This document shows positions 42,668-52,566 of a DNA stretch of 64,000 nt, one piece after another. Each line of letters starts with the position of its first letter. Positions within the stretch are counted from its first letter, which is position 1. The notes beneath the pieces are model-generated. The model made no database searches and was not told where the DNA came from. It was given only the letters and a program-made list of their open reading frames with translations. The translations under genes and the position numbers were made by a program. This DNA is from Nitrospira sp. (GTDB taxonomy: Bacteria; Nitrospirota; Nitrospiria; Nitrospirales; Nitrospiraceae): positions 1 to 64,000 of the forward strand of contig SPAW01000024.1 in assembly GCA_005239465.1 (NCBI GenBank), read 5' to 3'.

Positions 42668-43852
42668 TTATCGCTTCGCCAACCAGTGGAGCGGATCCAC
42701 CGGCTCAGCCCCTTCGCGCAACTCAAAGTATAATGTATTTTCTCCAATTATGCCCGTGTCTCCGGTTTCACCGATCGGATGCCCCTCGGCGACCTGCTCG
42801 CCGACTTTGGCCAGAATCTTCGAGGCATGGGCATACAACGAGAAGAATCCATTGGCATGATCCAGGATTATAACGAGTCCGTAGCCTTTCAACCAGTCCG
42901 CATACACGACCGTACCGGGCATGACGGCATGGATGAAGCTCCCCTCCGTGGTCCTGATTTCAATCCCTTTGCGCAGCACATAGGTGTTAAAAGTCTGGTG
43001 CTTCTGGCGTCCAAAGAACGAAATGACCTGCCCATCAGCGGGCCAGGGCAACGCGCCTTTCGCCCCACGAGGGAGGGCCGGAGCCGTCGGTGGGCGCATC
43101 GCTAGAGCCCGTCGGCGGGTTTCCAATTCACGCAACAAACTATCGACCCGCATGGCGGACCGCTCAAGTTCTTCAACCGTCCGATTGTAGGAGTCCTTTT
43201 CCTGAGTGATCTTCGTGAGATAGACCTTTTTCTCTTTCTGGAGTGATCGAATGTCCGCGAGCTTTTTTTCGATACTTTCCTTAAAGGCGACCATTCCGGT
43301 TCGTGCCTCAGCCCGTTGGCGCTCGGCTTGCTCCATGCGGGCCACGTCGGTCCGAAACGTACCCAACAATTCATAGTCTTTCTGAGACACGGCAGAGAGG
43401 TATTGCCGGCGCCGTTGGAAATCGCCATAGGAGTCGGCCGCTAAGAGCGCCTTCACATACCCGAACCGCCCTTCCATATACTGCACGCGCAGTCGTGAAA
43501 GGATGGCGTCGCGCCGCTCCTGAATGCTGGTCCGCATCGTGCCCAGTTGTTCCGTAATGTCCTCAATCTCCCGGTCCTTCTTGCGCAACTTCTTGCTGAT
43601 GTCATGGTGATCCTGACGATGACGGATTAATCGCTCATCAAGAGATTGGATGCCCTGCAGGACCGACTCCCGTTTTTTCTCGGCTTCATCAGCCCTTTTC
43701 CGCTTCTCTTCAATCTTATCTTTCAGCTGCTCAAGCGTCTTTCGCTCCTGCTCGATTTTCTCGGTGATGGGATCATTCGCTGCGGCAACGACAGATTCCA
43801 GCCCACTCCACACCGCGATGCACCAGATCATGACCGCGAGAGGACTCCTCAC
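42668..43852 (-). CDS. EnvC-like M23 peptidase with coiled coil
   Basis: 394 residues. Signal peptide, then a long coiled coil (residues ~25-250, from ITEKIEQERKTLEQLKDKIE) and a C-terminal LytM domain. The LytM zinc ligands look degenerate: the usual HxxxD is replaced by RKGIEIRTTEGSFIHAV, and ELREGAEPVDPLHW occupies the HxH place. That pattern fits EnvC-type amidase activators, which have lost hydrolase activity. The gene overlaps ftsX by ATGA, as expected for a partner controlled by FtsEX at the septum. Confidence 0.88.
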   Translation of the reverse strand: MRSPLAVMIWCIAVWSGLESVVAAANDPITEKIEQERKTLEQLKDKIEEKRKRADEAEKKRESVLQGIQSLDERLIRHRQDHHDISKKLRKKDREIEDITEQLGTMRTSIQERRDAILSRLRVQYMEGRFGYVKALLAADSYGDFQRRRQYLSAVSQKDYELLGTFRTDVARMEQAERQRAEARTGMVAFKESIEKKLADIRSLQKEKKVYLTKITQEKDSYNRTVEELERSAMRVDSLLRELETRRRALAMRPPTAPALPRGAKGALPWPADGQVISFFGRQKHQTFNTYVLRKGIEIRTTEGSFIHAVMPGTVVYADWLKGYGLVIILDHANGFFSLYAHASKILAKVGEQVAEGHPIGETGDTGIIGENTLYFELREGAEPVDPLHWLAKR

Positions 43853-44748
43853 GCTCGCCCCTCCCCAAATCGACGGAGGGAGACAAAGCTGCCGGCAAAC
43901 CCAAGCCCCATTCCCACGACGACGAGCGCCAGACAGATGGAAAGCGGGAAAAATGAAATCATATTTTCGATCCCGCTGAAGCGGCCCGCCGAGCGAATCT
44001 GTTGCCGAAACAGTTCAAACCCGAATTTGAGAATTCCCAAAGACAGCGCACTGCCACAGGCCCCTAACACGGCCCCTTCGAGGAAATAGGGAATCCGGAT
44101 AAAGGCGCGAGTCGCCCCAATAAAACGAAGGATCTCGATCTCCTCCTGCCTCGCGAAGAGCGCAAGCCTGATCGTATTCCCGATAATCGTCACAGCGGCG
44201 GCAGAAAGAATCACGCCCACTCCGATGGCCACCATTTCGATGTACCGAATGAGCCCGGCTAACGCGTCGATCCATTCTTGATTATAGTCGACCTTTGCAA
44301 CGCCCACCATCGTTCGAACCCGTTCGGCCCAGCGCTTCACCGCCTCCGGGGATCGAAAGTTCGGCGCCAAAGTCACCACATACGATGCGGGAAGAGGATT
44401 CTCGCCGAGCCCCTCAAGCAAGTGGGAATCGGACGGGAACTGCGCTCGAAATTCGCCCAGCGCCTGTTCTTTTGAAATAAAGATGGTCCCGGCCACCATT
44501 CGATCAGCTTTGAGCTTTCCCTCAAGCTCCTGTATACCCTCGCGCGTGATCCGATCCTCCAGATAGACCATGATCTTGATATCTTCCTGTAACCAGCCTG
44601 CCACACTTCTGAGATTCACGTACAGAAGCAGAAAGATGCCGACGCAGACCAGCGTAAAAGCGGTGGTCAGAATGGCCACAACTGTGGTCGTGCGGTTGGT
44701 CCGCATATTCGCCCAGGCTTCACGAAAGAGATAGAACAGCCGCCTCAT
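43849..44748 (-). CDS. ftsX: Cell division protein FtsX
   Basis: FtsX is the membrane half of the FtsEX complex that transmits ATP hydrolysis to periplasmic cell-wall hydrolase regulators. 299 residues with four membrane helices (~residues 22-45, 170-195, 225-250, 270-295) and a periplasmic loop. The N-terminus LFREAWANMRTNRTTTVVAI is typical. It overlaps ftsE by 4 bp and the EnvC-like gene by 4 bp, so the three are co-translated. Confidence 0.94.
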   Translation of the reverse strand: MRRLFYLFREAWANMRTNRTTTVVAILTTAFTLVCVGIFLLLYVNLRSVAGWLQEDIKIMVYLEDRITREGIQELEGKLKADRMVAGTIFISKEQALGEFRAQFPSDSHLLEGLGENPLPASYVVTLAPNFRSPEAVKRWAERVRTMVGVAKVDYNQEWIDALAGLIRYIEMVAIGVGVILSAAAVTIIGNTIRLALFARQEEIEILRFIGATRAFIRIPYFLEGAVLGACGSALSLGILKFGFELFRQQIRSAGRFSGIENMISFFPLSICLALVVVGMGLGFAGSFVSLRRFGEGRA

Positions 44749-45422
44749 ACTCCTACCCGTTGCTCCGGCACCATAGCCCCCTGCATCAACGTAATGACCC
44801 GCCGATTCACCTGCGTCATTACATGGGGATCGTGCGTCGCGACGATCACGGTCGTTCCCCGAGCGTTGATCAGCTTGAACAACTCGATAATCTCTGCGGT
44901 CCGATCCAGATCAAGATTGCCCGTCGGTTCGTCCGCCAAGAGGACGATCGGACCGTTGACGATAGCTCGGGCAATGCAGACGCGTTGCCGCTCTCCGGCT
45001 GAGAGACTGTTGGGCGACTGGTCTTTTTTATGATCCACTCCGACGGCCCGCAATGCCTCCGTGACTTTGCGGCGAATATCCCCTGTGGACGCCCCCTGAA
45101 CGATCAACGGCAGAGCCACGTTTTCAAACACGGATTTCTTGGGAAGGAGACGAAAGTCTTGGAAGACCGACCCGACCTTCCTGCGAAGAGACGGCACCTC
45201 CGACTGTTTTAGTTTTGTGACATTCCTTCCCTGAACGAAGATTTGTCCCTCGTCCGGCTGCTCCTCGCCGATGAGCATGCGCAGCAACGTAGACTTCCCC
45301 GCCCCACTCGGCCCCATGAGAAGTACAAACTCCCCCTTCTCAATTTCCAGTGTGACATCGGACAAGGCAGCCCGACGGTCATAGCACTTGGACACATGGA
45401 TCAGCTGGATCATCGCATCCAT
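44745..45422 (-). CDS. ftsE: Cell division ATP-binding protein FtsE
   Basis: 225-residue ABC ATPase. Walker A GPSGAGKSTLLRML (~36), Q-loop VFQDFRLLPKKSVFENVALP, signature LSAGERQRVCIARAIV, Walker B VLLADEPTGNLD and H-loop VIVATHDPHVM. The VFQDFRLL stretch is the FtsE hallmark. Cytoplasmic partner of FtsX; gene order ftsE-ftsX-envC fits a division module. ATG 45422 has GAAGG upstream; ATG 45413 is an alternative. Confidence 0.95.
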   Translation of the reverse strand: MDAMIQLIHVSKCYDRRAALSDVTLEIEKGEFVLLMGPSGAGKSTLLRMLIGEEQPDEGQIFVQGRNVTKLKQSEVPSLRRKVGSVFQDFRLLPKKSVFENVALPLIVQGASTGDIRRKVTEALRAVGVDHKKDQSPNSLSAGERQRVCIARAIVNGPIVLLADEPTGNLDLDRTAEIIELFKLINARGTTVIVATHDPHVMTQVNRRVITLMQGAMVPEQRVGV

Positions 45423-45443
45423 GCAGGCACCTTCGAGAACGGC

Positions 45444-45833
45444 CTACGAACGTCCATGCTCGGCGACCTCAAACGCGTTCTGGAGATGTTCAATCTGCCC
45501 CTGTGCCGACGGCTGCCCTTGCACCAACACCACATCGAACCGACAGGGCTTGTCCGACAAATGCCGCTGCGCCAAATACTGCGCGGCCAATCTCACAAGC
45601 TTGGCCTGCTTGCGACGATTCACAGCCAGCAGCGCGCCACCAAAGGCCTCCGTTGCCCTGCCTTTCACCTCGACAAACACCAACACTCCCGCATCCTCGG
45701 CGACCAGATCCATCTCGCCTAATGAGGTACGCAGATTGCGCTCTAAAATCCGATAGCCCTTGGCCCGCAAGAACTGTTCCGCCCACTTTTCGCTGGCATG
45801 ACCGAACTGATGGCGCGGATCCGAGGTGGTCAT
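45444..45833 (-). CDS. YraN/UPF0102 family endonuclease-fold protein
   Basis: 129 residues of the restriction-endonuclease-like fold: ASEKWAEQFLRAKGYRILERN, then GEMDLVAEDAGVLVFVEVKGR (E-D-ExK nuclease core) and LVRLAAQYLAQR. Its biological role is not established. It is normally next to rnhB, as here (14 bp downstream), within the rpsP-trmD-rplS-rnhB operon. Confidence 0.92.
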   Translation of the reverse strand: MTTSDPRHQFGHASEKWAEQFLRAKGYRILERNLRTSLGEMDLVAEDAGVLVFVEVKGRATEAFGGALLAVNRRKQAKLVRLAAQYLAQRHLSDKPCRFDVVLVQGQPSAQGQIEHLQNAFEVAEHGRS

Positions 45834-45847
45834 GAAGATCGCCCTTG

Positions 45848-46498
45848 CTAAATGAGTTGACCCGTCACACCAAGCCTTATGGTCTTCGTGGAGATGATCG
45901 CATCCCGCACCGGAGCAAATGTCCGGCGGTGAATGGCACAGGGCCCATAGCGCGCCAGTCGCTGCAGATGTTCTGCCGTGCCATACCCTTTGTGCGAGAG
46001 GAAATTATACTGCGGGAACGTCTCATGGTACGCCGCCATGAGGTGATCTCGCGTCACTTTGGCGACGATCGACGCAGCAGCGATCGACATGGAAAGCGCG
46101 TCACCTTTGATGATAGGGCGTACTGGAAGCCTGACAGCTGGGAGGGTGACGGCATCAATTAACAGGTAATCGGGGGAGGGGGCCAAGTTTTCGATGGCTC
46201 GACACATCGCCAGGCGGGTGGCTTCCAGAATGTTGAGGGAATCGATCTCGCCGGCATCGGCCGATCCTATCCCCACACCCACGGCTTTCTCAAGAATCGC
46301 GGTATACAGCTGTTCCCGCTCAGCGTCAGAAAGCTGCTTCGAATCATCGACGCCTGCAAGCCGACTACGAACCGGCAATATCACAGCTGCAGCAACGACT
46401 GGGCCGGCCAAAGGACCACGCCCTGCTTCGTCGATACCGGCGATATGACGATACCCACATCGCCTTGCCTCTTGCTCAAACTCCTCGGTGGGTCCCAT
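45848..46498 (-). CDS. rnhB: Ribonuclease HII
   Basis: RNase HII cuts RNA in RNA-DNA hybrids and removes single ribonucleotides. 216 residues from ATG 46498. The acidic active site is present: AGIDEAGRGPLAGPVVAAAV (Asp, Glu), DYLLIDAVTLP (Asp) and SIAAASIVAKVTRDHLM (with the Ser-Ile-Val-Ala-Lys block). It follows rplS by 78 bp. The ~25-residue N-terminal extension seen upstream of the ATG is not conserved. Confidence 0.95.
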   Translation of the reverse strand: MGPTEEFEQEARRCGYRHIAGIDEAGRGPLAGPVVAAAVILPVRSRLAGVDDSKQLSDAEREQLYTAILEKAVGVGIGSADAGEIDSLNILEATRLAMCRAIENLAPSPDYLLIDAVTLPAVRLPVRPIIKGDALSMSIAAASIVAKVTRDHLMAAYHETFPQYNFLSHKGYGTAEHLQRLARYGPCAIHRRTFAPVRDAIISTKTIRLGVTGQLI

Positions 46499-46576
46499 CA
46501 GGCGCTCCCCCCGATCAGGTGCTCTGCCTGAGATAACCGATCGCCCCGCCGTGACGGGGCCGACACAGAGGGGCAA

Positions 46577-46981
46577 TTACGCCTTGACAGGTTCTTCTTC
46601 AGCAGCAGCCGGTTGTGCGGACGCCTTGCTCTCTCCGACAAACTCGCGCTCTTCCACCTTGGCGAACTTCCCCTTCTTCCCGCGCAGATAGTAGAGCTTG
46701 GCTCGTCGAACGCGTCCTTGTCGGACGACATCGACCTTCGACACGATCGGTGAATGCATAGGGAATATCCGCTCGACTCCGACACCATAGGACATCTTGC
46801 GGACCGTAAAGGTCTCCGTATTCAAGGTGCCCTTGCGGGCGATTACGGTTCCTTCGTACACCTGGATGCGTTCCTTTTCACCTTCGACGACTTTGACATG
46901 GACCCTGACGGTATCCCCGATTTCAAAGCTCGGAGCTGATTTCTTCGTAAAGGATCGCTGAATTCGTTCTAACTGATTCAT
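46577..46981 (-). CDS. rplS: 50S ribosomal protein L19
   Basis: L19 sits at the interface of the ribosomal subunits. 134 residues: [20 protein letters not shown], then [30 protein letters not shown]-like [30 protein letters not shown] and [13 protein letters not shown]. The C-terminal ~25 residues ([15 protein letters not shown]) are an Ala/Glu-rich tail not present in short L19s. It follows trmD by 4 bp. Confidence 0.97.
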   Translation of the reverse strand: MNQLERIQRSFTKKSAPSFEIGDTVRVHVKVVEGEKERIQVYEGTVIARKGTLNTETFTVRKMSYGVGVERIFPMHSPIVSKVDVVRQGRVRRAKLYYLRGKKGKFAKVEEREFVGESKASAQPAAAEEEPVKA

Positions 46982-46985
46982 ATGT

Positions 46986-47771
46986 TTACACCTCCTCCCC
47001 ACATCGCATGGGCTCCGTCGAGATACCTTCGCTAATAAGTTCGTTCAATAACCGTTGATCTTCGCTTGTGAGCACCCGATCCCTCAGGAGATCGGGCCGT
47101 CTGAGATACGTGCTGCGTAAAGCCTGCTTGCGGCGCCATAGACGAATCGCCTCATGATGCCCCGACAGCAACACCTCCGGCACACTCAGTCCTCGAACCT
47201 CTGCCGGCCTGGTGTAGTGCGGGTACTCCAGCAGAGAATCCGAGAATGACTCCTCAATCACGGACTCAGGATCGCCCAATACACCGGGAACCAACCGTGC
47301 AGCAGCATCGATCAACACGAGCGCCGGCAATTCGCCTCCGGTCAACACATAGTCACCGACGGAAACCTCTTCCGGTGACAGCGTCAACCTCACACGCTCA
47401 TCCACTCCTTCGTAATGTCCGCAGAGAATTACCATTCGACGCCGCTCGCGCGCAAGGCGCTGTGCATAATCTTGCGTGAAGGGGCGGCCATGGGGAGCCG
47501 GAAACAACAGACGAATCTCCTTCCCGCTCGACTGAGCCTCTTTCCGAAGCGCATCGACTGCCTGCAAAATCGGCTCGGCTTTCATGACCATGCCAGCCCC
47601 ACCGCCGTAGGGAATATCATCAGCCACTTTGTGGCGATCCGTGGTGAAGTCACGTAAATTGTGAACCTGCACATTCAGAAGACCTTTCTCCTGAGCGCGC
47701 TTGAGGATACTATGGCCCAAGACGGGAGCCACCATGTCCGGAAACAGCGTGAGCACGTCGAAACACAGCAT
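46986..47771 (-). CDS. trmD: tRNA (guanine37-N1)-methyltransferase TrmD
   Basis: TrmD methylates G37 next to the anticodon and prevents +1 frameshifting. 261 residues of the SPOUT knot family: [53 protein letters not shown] (AdoMet knot), [20 protein letters not shown] and [23 protein letters not shown] 47771 is preferred because AGGTGAG, which ends in the rimM stop codon, serves as its ribosome site; GTG 47780 is possible. Confidence 0.96.
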   Translation of the reverse strand: MLCFDVLTLFPDMVAPVLGHSILKRAQEKGLLNVQVHNLRDFTTDRHKVADDIPYGGGAGMVMKAEPILQAVDALRKEAQSSGKEIRLLFPAPHGRPFTQDYAQRLARERRRMVILCGHYEGVDERVRLTLSPEEVSVGDYVLTGGELPALVLIDAAARLVPGVLGDPESVIEESFSDSLLEYPHYTRPAEVRGLSVPEVLLSGHHEAIRLWRRKQALRSTYLRRPDLLRDRVLTSEDQRLLNELISEGISTEPMRCGEEV

Positions 47772-47772
47772 C

Positions 47773-48291
47773 TTACTCACCTAATCCGTCGATCATGCGA
47801 ACGGTCATGACCCGACGTTCAAGATCGACGGCTGCCACCAACTCCTTTGCCGCCGGAATCAAGATCTCTTTGGCGCCTTGACGAACGACGAACACATGAT
47901 TTCCCGGCAATTCCCAAATCTGCTCCAGCACGCCGATCGCCTGTCCCTGCTCAGTCTGAACCACCATGCCCACTAAGTCGCACTCATAGTACTGCCCATC
48001 CGGAAGTGCGGGCATGGTCCCACGGGGCACCTGAATCAACCCACCACGCCACAGTCCTGCGTCTTCCGGTGTGGTCAGGCCTGCTAACCCCACAATGAAT
48101 CCCGTTCCAGTGCGCCTGACATGGGTGACGCTGGTCTCCATCGTCTTTCCGCTCTTTGCCACGAGACTCACGTGCGTCAGCGCTTCAAATCGGCCCGGGA
48201 CATCACTCAGTGAACGAACTTTAACTTCCCCTTTGACGCCAAAGGGCCGTTCGATCTGCCCCACCGTCACCGTATCGAGCTGACTCACCAT
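47773..48291 (-). CDS. rimM: 16S rRNA processing factor RimM
   Basis: RimM helps mature the 30S head domain and binds S19. 172 residues: VTVGQIERPFGVKGEVKVRS is the family opening, followed by the RimM beta-barrel and a PRC-barrel half (PDGQYYECDLVGMVVQTEQG, VWELPGNHVFVVRQ-like IWELPGNHVFVVRQGAKEI, LIPAAKELVAAVDLERRVM). It lies 2 bp after rpsP, in the usual rpsP-rimM-trmD-rplS order. Confidence 0.94.
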   Translation of the reverse strand: MVSQLDTVTVGQIERPFGVKGEVKVRSLSDVPGRFEALTHVSLVAKSGKTMETSVTHVRRTGTGFIVGLAGLTTPEDAGLWRGGLIQVPRGTMPALPDGQYYECDLVGMVVQTEQGQAIGVLEQIWELPGNHVFVVRQGAKEILIPAAKELVAAVDLERRVMTVRMIDGLGE

Positions 48292-48293
48292 AC

Positions 48294-48584
48294 TTACTTC
48301 GTGGCTGTCTTTTTCTGCGCCGCTTTTTCGGCCTCGAACTGCTTCCAGAGACCGGCCCGGCGAAGCAACGTCCGTACAGTGACCGAGGGCTGAGCTCCCT
48401 GGCGCAACCAGGTCAGCACGCGCTCCTGCTTGATCTCCGGCACCCCGGCATCCTTCAACGGATCAAAGATCCCAAGAATTTCTATGAAGCGACCATCACG
48501 CGCTTTGCGCGAATCGGCTGCCACCAACCGATACATGGGTCGTTTGTGTCTTCCCGTCCGAGCAAGTCTCAAATGAACGGCCAC
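48294..48584 (-). CDS. rpsP: 30S ribosomal protein S16
   Basis: 96 residues with the S16 opening VAVHLRLARTGRHKRPMYRL, then ADSRKARDGRFIEILGIFDP and a C-terminal helix, ending in a Lys/Ala-rich tail. GTG 48584 is the start: AAAGGAGG stands 6 bp before it, and the family begins right there. It opens the ribosomal part of the operon, after ffh. Confidence 0.96.
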   Translation of the reverse strand: MAVHLRLARTGRHKRPMYRLVAADSRKARDGRFIEILGIFDPLKDAGVPEIKQERVLTWLRQGAQPSVTVRTLLRRAGLWKQFEAEKAAQKKTATK

Positions 48585-48629
48585 GACTATCCTCCTTTGC
48601 ACTAATCGCGAGTGCGCTACAAATCCTTC

Positions 48630-49976
48630 TCACATCGAACGCATGAGTTGGGCAAGTTGTCGACGCCCCCCTGCGCCTGTCATTGCTTTTGCCAGTTTCT
48701 TCGCCGACAAAAACTGCTTGATCAGTCGATTGACATCCTGGACGCTGGTGCCGCTCCCACGCGCAATACGCTTCTTACGGCTTCCGTTGATGATCGTATG
48801 ATCACGGCGTTCGCGTATCGTCATGGAATCGATCATGGCGGCCACCCGGCCCATTTCTCGCTCCGGCTTCTCGCCCTCGATCACACTCTTCAGCTTTTGT
48901 CCACCCGGGAGCATGCCTAAAATCTGATCCATCGAGCCAAGACGATTCATCTGCCCCAGCTGGGCGCGAAAATCCTCAAGTGTGAACGAATTGCTCGTGA
49001 GCCGTTTCCGCGCTTCTTCGGCATGTTCCCGGGTGATACTCTCCTGTGCTTTTTCGATGAGCGACAGCACATCACCCATTCCGAGGATGCGTGAGGCCAT
49101 CCGATCCGGATGGAACACCTCGAGAGCGTCCAGCTTTTCTCCAACACCAAGAAACTTAATGGGCTTGCCGGTCACGGCCCGAATGGACAACACCGCGCCG
49201 CCGCGCGCATCACCTTCCACCTTTGTCAGTATGATGCCGGTCACGCCAACCTTTTGATCAAACTGACTCGCCATCGTCACCGCATCCTGACCGGTCATCG
49301 CATCGGCAACCAGAAGCACCTCATGAGGAGCCACCGTCGCCTTCACGACTACGAGTTCTCCCATCAACTCATCGTCGATGTGCAACCGTCCCCCCATATC
49401 CAGGACGACAAGATCGAAACCCTTCTCCCGCCCCCGCTCTACCCCGGCTTGGCAAATACGCACGACATCTGCTTGGGAGGCTTGAACCTGATCAACACGA
49501 TGAACGTCAATCCCGAGATCACGCCCCAGCGCGCTGAGTTGCTCGCCTGCCGCAGGCCGACGCGGATCGGCTGCAACCAGGAGCACGCGCTTGTCTTGAT
49601 TCTTAAATAGGCGCGCCAGCTTGCCACAGGTCGTCGTCTTGCCGGCCCCTTGTAATCCGACCATCATCACCACGGTGGGCGGCTTGGAGTTGAGCAAGAG
49701 CCCCGACCGCTCACGCCCCATCATCTCGCATAATTCATCCCATACGACCTTGACGACTTGATGTCCGGGAGTCAGGCTCTGCAGCACTGCCTGACCAACG
49801 GCCTTCTGACGGACTCGCTCGATGAAATCCTTCACAATCTTGAAATTGACGTCGGCTTCAAGAAGCGCTAATCGCACTTCCTTTAAGGCCTCAGTAATAT
49901 TCTGCTCCGTGAGCACACCCTGCCCCCGGAGTTTCTTCAAGATTTTCTCGAACTTGTCGCTCAGTGCATCAAGCAT
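48630..49976 (-). CDS. ffh: Signal recognition particle protein Ffh
   Basis: Ffh binds signal peptides and targets ribosomes to FtsY. 448 residues: N domain, GTPase with P-loop GLQGAGKTTTCGKLA, AADPRRPAAGEQL, and TKVEGDARGGAVLS, and a Met-rich M domain ending MTGAGGRRQLAQLMRSM. The G3 motif, which is normally DTAGR, reads LDMGGRLHIDDEL here (GAT ATG GGG GGA CGG near 49393-49407). The other G motifs are intact. ATG 49976 matches the family start (MLDALSDKFEKILKKLRGQG). Confidence 0.95.
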   Translation of the reverse strand: MLDALSDKFEKILKKLRGQGVLTEQNITEALKEVRLALLEADVNFKIVKDFIERVRQKAVGQAVLQSLTPGHQVVKVVWDELCEMMGRERSGLLLNSKPPTVVMMVGLQGAGKTTTCGKLARLFKNQDKRVLLVAADPRRPAAGEQLSALGRDLGIDVHRVDQVQASQADVVRICQAGVERGREKGFDLVVLDMGGRLHIDDELMGELVVVKATVAPHEVLLVADAMTGQDAVTMASQFDQKVGVTGIILTKVEGDARGGAVLSIRAVTGKPIKFLGVGEKLDALEVFHPDRMASRILGMGDVLSLIEKAQESITREHAEEARKRLTSNSFTLEDFRAQLGQMNRLGSMDQILGMLPGGQKLKSVIEGEKPEREMGRVAAMIDSMTIRERRDHTIINGSRKKRIARGSGTSVQDVNRLIKQFLSAKKLAKAMTGAGGRRQLAQLMRSM

Positions 49977-50109
49977 GGGACCACAAAGAAAGAGGCCATC
50001 GAAGCCTTGCGCCAGATCTCCGATCGCCTCGAAAAATCTAGGAAAAGAGTATCGGCGAGTGTATAGAACCGAGGGGGGCAAGTCAAGGAGGTAGAAGCCG
50101 GCAGATTTG

Positions 50110-50138
50110 TTGACATGCCAGAAACCTTCCGATATGGT
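50110..50138 (+). promoter_or_regulatory. sigma70-type promoter for the DUF4321 gene
   Basis: TTGACA (50110-50115), 17-bp spacer, TATGGT (50133-50138). A start near 50145 leaves a ~44-base leader that contains AAAGGAGG before GTG 50189. Confidence 0.6.
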
Positions 50139-50188
50139 GCCCTCAAGTCACCACGTGTCACGATGCATAAAGGAGGAACGGCAGCCGC

Positions 50189-50449
50189 GTGAGAAAATCA
50201 CCCTGGGTTCTTCTCATCTTTGTGCTCATCGGAGGACTACTTGGCGGAATTCTTGGAGAAATTCTCCACGTCGTGGCACCCCAAGGCACGATTCAGAGTA
50301 TCTTCTCGACACACTTTACTCCCGGTATCAGCCCTCCCCTCACCATTGATCTGGTTCTGGTAAAACTCACATTGGGCTTCAGCATTAAAGTCAACATCCT
50401 CAGCGTCCTCGGCATGTTCATTGGGATCTACCTCTACAAACACGTTTAG
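50189..50449 (+). CDS. DUF4321 small membrane protein
   Basis: 86 residues with two membrane helices: [20 protein letters not shown] (residues ~7-26) and the C-terminal helix (~66-84). Between them are TFTPGIS-like [20 protein letters not shown], matching DUF4321. The function is unknown. GTG 50189 follows AAAGGAGG. Divergent from ffh, and its stop overlaps the uvrB stop by 4 bp in the converging direction. Confidence 0.87.
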   Translation: MRKSPWVLLIFVLIGGLLGGILGEILHVVAPQGTIQSIFSTHFTPGISPPLTIDLVLVKLTLGFSIKVNILSVLGMFIGIYLYKHV

Positions 50450-52443
50450 AATTTCACGTCCAAATCCTGGAGCCGTAACGATCGAATCCGATTGCGTAAC
50501 TCTGCGGCCCGCTCAAACGCAAGTTCCTTGGCCGCCGCTTTCATCTCCGATTCCAACCGCTTGATGAGTTGATCCGTCGACTCCCCTGTTCCATACTGTT
50601 CGACCGATTCGGCCGCTACATCGAACTGAACGTAATCCATGTCGGCCACGGCATACTCAAGAGCAGGAATCCCTTTTTTCACGCTGGCGGGGGTAATCCC
50701 ATGGACCCGATTATACTCTGCCTGAATCCCGCGACGGCGGGTCGTCTCATCCATTGCCATCTTCATAGAATCCGTCACGAAATCCCCATAACAAATCACT
50801 CGCCCTTCAATGTTTCGTGCCGCACGCCCGGCCGTCTGGATCAGCGAGCGGTACGAACGGAGATATCCCTCTTTGTCGGCATCGAGAATGGCGACCAGGC
50901 TCACTTCCGGCAGATCGAGACCTTCCCGTAGCAAATTGATCCCGACCAGCACATCAAACACACCACGCCGGAGATCCCGCACAATCTCAGCCCGCTCGAG
51001 CGTCTTGATGTCGGAATGCAGGTAGCGCACTTTCACTCCGAGATCGTGGTAATACTCCGTCAGATCTTCGGCCATACGTTTAGTCAACGTCGTGACAAGA
51101 ACTCTGCCTCCCTTTGCCACTTCAGCACGAACCCGCCCAAGCAAGTGATCTACCTGCCCTTTGGCCGGCACAACTTCGATTTGCGGGTCCATGAGGCCGG
51201 TCGGACGGATGATTTGCTCAACGACATCTCCCCCTGCATGTTCCAACTCGTAGGGGCCCGGCGTCGCCGACACATAGATCACTTGATTGAGACAACGCTC
51301 GAACTCTGAAAATTTCAGCGGGCGATTGTCGACAGCCGACGGTAGTCGAAATCCGTAGTCCACCAGCGTTCGCTTCCGTGAATAGTCCCCTTCGTACATG
51401 CCCCCGACTTGAGGAACGGTGGCGTGAGACTCGTCGATGATGAGCAGAAAATCTTTTGGAAAATAATCGAGCAACGTCGGCGGCGGCTCGCCCGGCACCC
51501 GCCCGCTGAGGTGACGCGAGTAGTTCTCGATCCCATGACAATAACCCATCGCTCGAATCATTTCCAAATCGAACTTCGTACGCTGTTCTATCCGTTGTGC
51601 CTCCACGAGCTGGCCCGTTTTCTTGAAATAGGCCCGGCGTTCATCGAGTTCCTCTTCAATACCGGTAATCGCTCGTTCATAGCGATCCGGAGCAATGAGG
51701 TAGTGCGTATTCGGATAGATCGCGACCTTGGGTAACTTGCCTAACGACTTCCCTGTGAGTGGATCGATTTCATGAATGGCATCGACGACATCCCCGAAAA
51801 GCTCAATCCGCACGGACTTGGCCTCCGATGAAGCCGGGAAGATTTCGATCACATCCCCGCGCGCCCGAAAAGTACCGCGATGAAAATCCGTATCGTTGCG
51901 TTCATACTGGATATCCACGAGCTTGGCTAAGATCTTTTCTCGCCTAGTCTCCGTCCCTTCTTCCAAATAGACCAGCATGTCATGGTAGACCTCCGGAGAC
52001 CCGAGCCCGTAGATACACGACACCGAGCACACAATCACCACATCGTTGCGCTGGAGCAAGGACGTCGTGGCGGAGTGCCGCATCTGGTCGATCGCATCGT
52101 TAATCGATGCATCCTTCGCGATATAGGTGTCGCTCTGCGGAATGTAGGCTTCTGGCTGGTAGTAGTCGTAATAGCTCACGAAATATTCGACGGCGTTATG
52201 CGGAAAGAACTGTTTGAATTCTTGATAGAGCTGCCCTGCCAGGGTCTTGTTATGGACGAGCACGAGCGTAGGCTTTTGGACCAGTTCGATCAGATTGGCC
52301 ATGGTAAAGGTCTTGCCGGACCCGGTGACCCCGAGCAACACCTGATGTTTTTTCCCGGACTCCACCCCCGCCGTCAGCTTGGCAATCGCCTCCGGTTGAT
52401 GACCACAGGGTTTGAAGGGAGCGTCAAGATTGAATGGTGGCAC
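50446..52443 (-). CDS. uvrB: UvrABC system protein B
   Basis: UvrB is the damage-verifying helicase of nucleotide excision repair. 665 residues: [20 protein letters not shown], Walker [16 protein letters not shown], the beta-hairpin [40 protein letters not shown], helicase motifs ([19 protein letters not shown]) and a C-terminal UVR motif ([18 protein letters not shown]). Its partner UvrA is at the right edge of the window. Confidence 0.97.
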   Translation of the reverse strand: MPPFNLDAPFKPCGHQPEAIAKLTAGVESGKKHQVLLGVTGSGKTFTMANLIELVQKPTLVLVHNKTLAGQLYQEFKQFFPHNAVEYFVSYYDYYQPEAYIPQSDTYIAKDASINDAIDQMRHSATTSLLQRNDVVIVCSVSCIYGLGSPEVYHDMLVYLEEGTETRREKILAKLVDIQYERNDTDFHRGTFRARGDVIEIFPASSEAKSVRIELFGDVVDAIHEIDPLTGKSLGKLPKVAIYPNTHYLIAPDRYERAITGIEEELDERRAYFKKTGQLVEAQRIEQRTKFDLEMIRAMGYCHGIENYSRHLSGRVPGEPPPTLLDYFPKDFLLIIDESHATVPQVGGMYEGDYSRKRTLVDYGFRLPSAVDNRPLKFSEFERCLNQVIYVSATPGPYELEHAGGDVVEQIIRPTGLMDPQIEVVPAKGQVDHLLGRVRAEVAKGGRVLVTTLTKRMAEDLTEYYHDLGVKVRYLHSDIKTLERAEIVRDLRRGVFDVLVGINLLREGLDLPEVSLVAILDADKEGYLRSYRSLIQTAGRAARNIEGRVICYGDFVTDSMKMAMDETTRRRGIQAEYNRVHGITPASVKKGIPALEYAVADMDYVQFDVAAESVEQYGTGESTDQLIKRLESEMKAAAKELAFERAAELRNRIRSLRLQDLDVKF

Positions 52444-52511
52444 GACAATCTCCGGCGATCATCTTATCAGACGCGTCGACCCCACACTACAAGAACACCT
52501 GAGCGGGGGAC

Positions 52512-52542
52512 AAAAAAGGGCTGCCGGTATTTCCGGCAGCCC
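52512..52542 (-). terminator. Rho-independent terminator of the RRM gene
   Basis: GGGCTGCCGG-TATTT-CCGGCAGCCC, a perfect 10-bp stem (52518-52542). On the minus strand it is followed by TTTTTT (52517-52512). It lies 25 bp after the RRM protein stop and also shields uvrB from upstream transcription. Confidence 0.92.
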
Positions 52543-52566
52543 TCGATTGAACAGAGCGCGAGCGGA

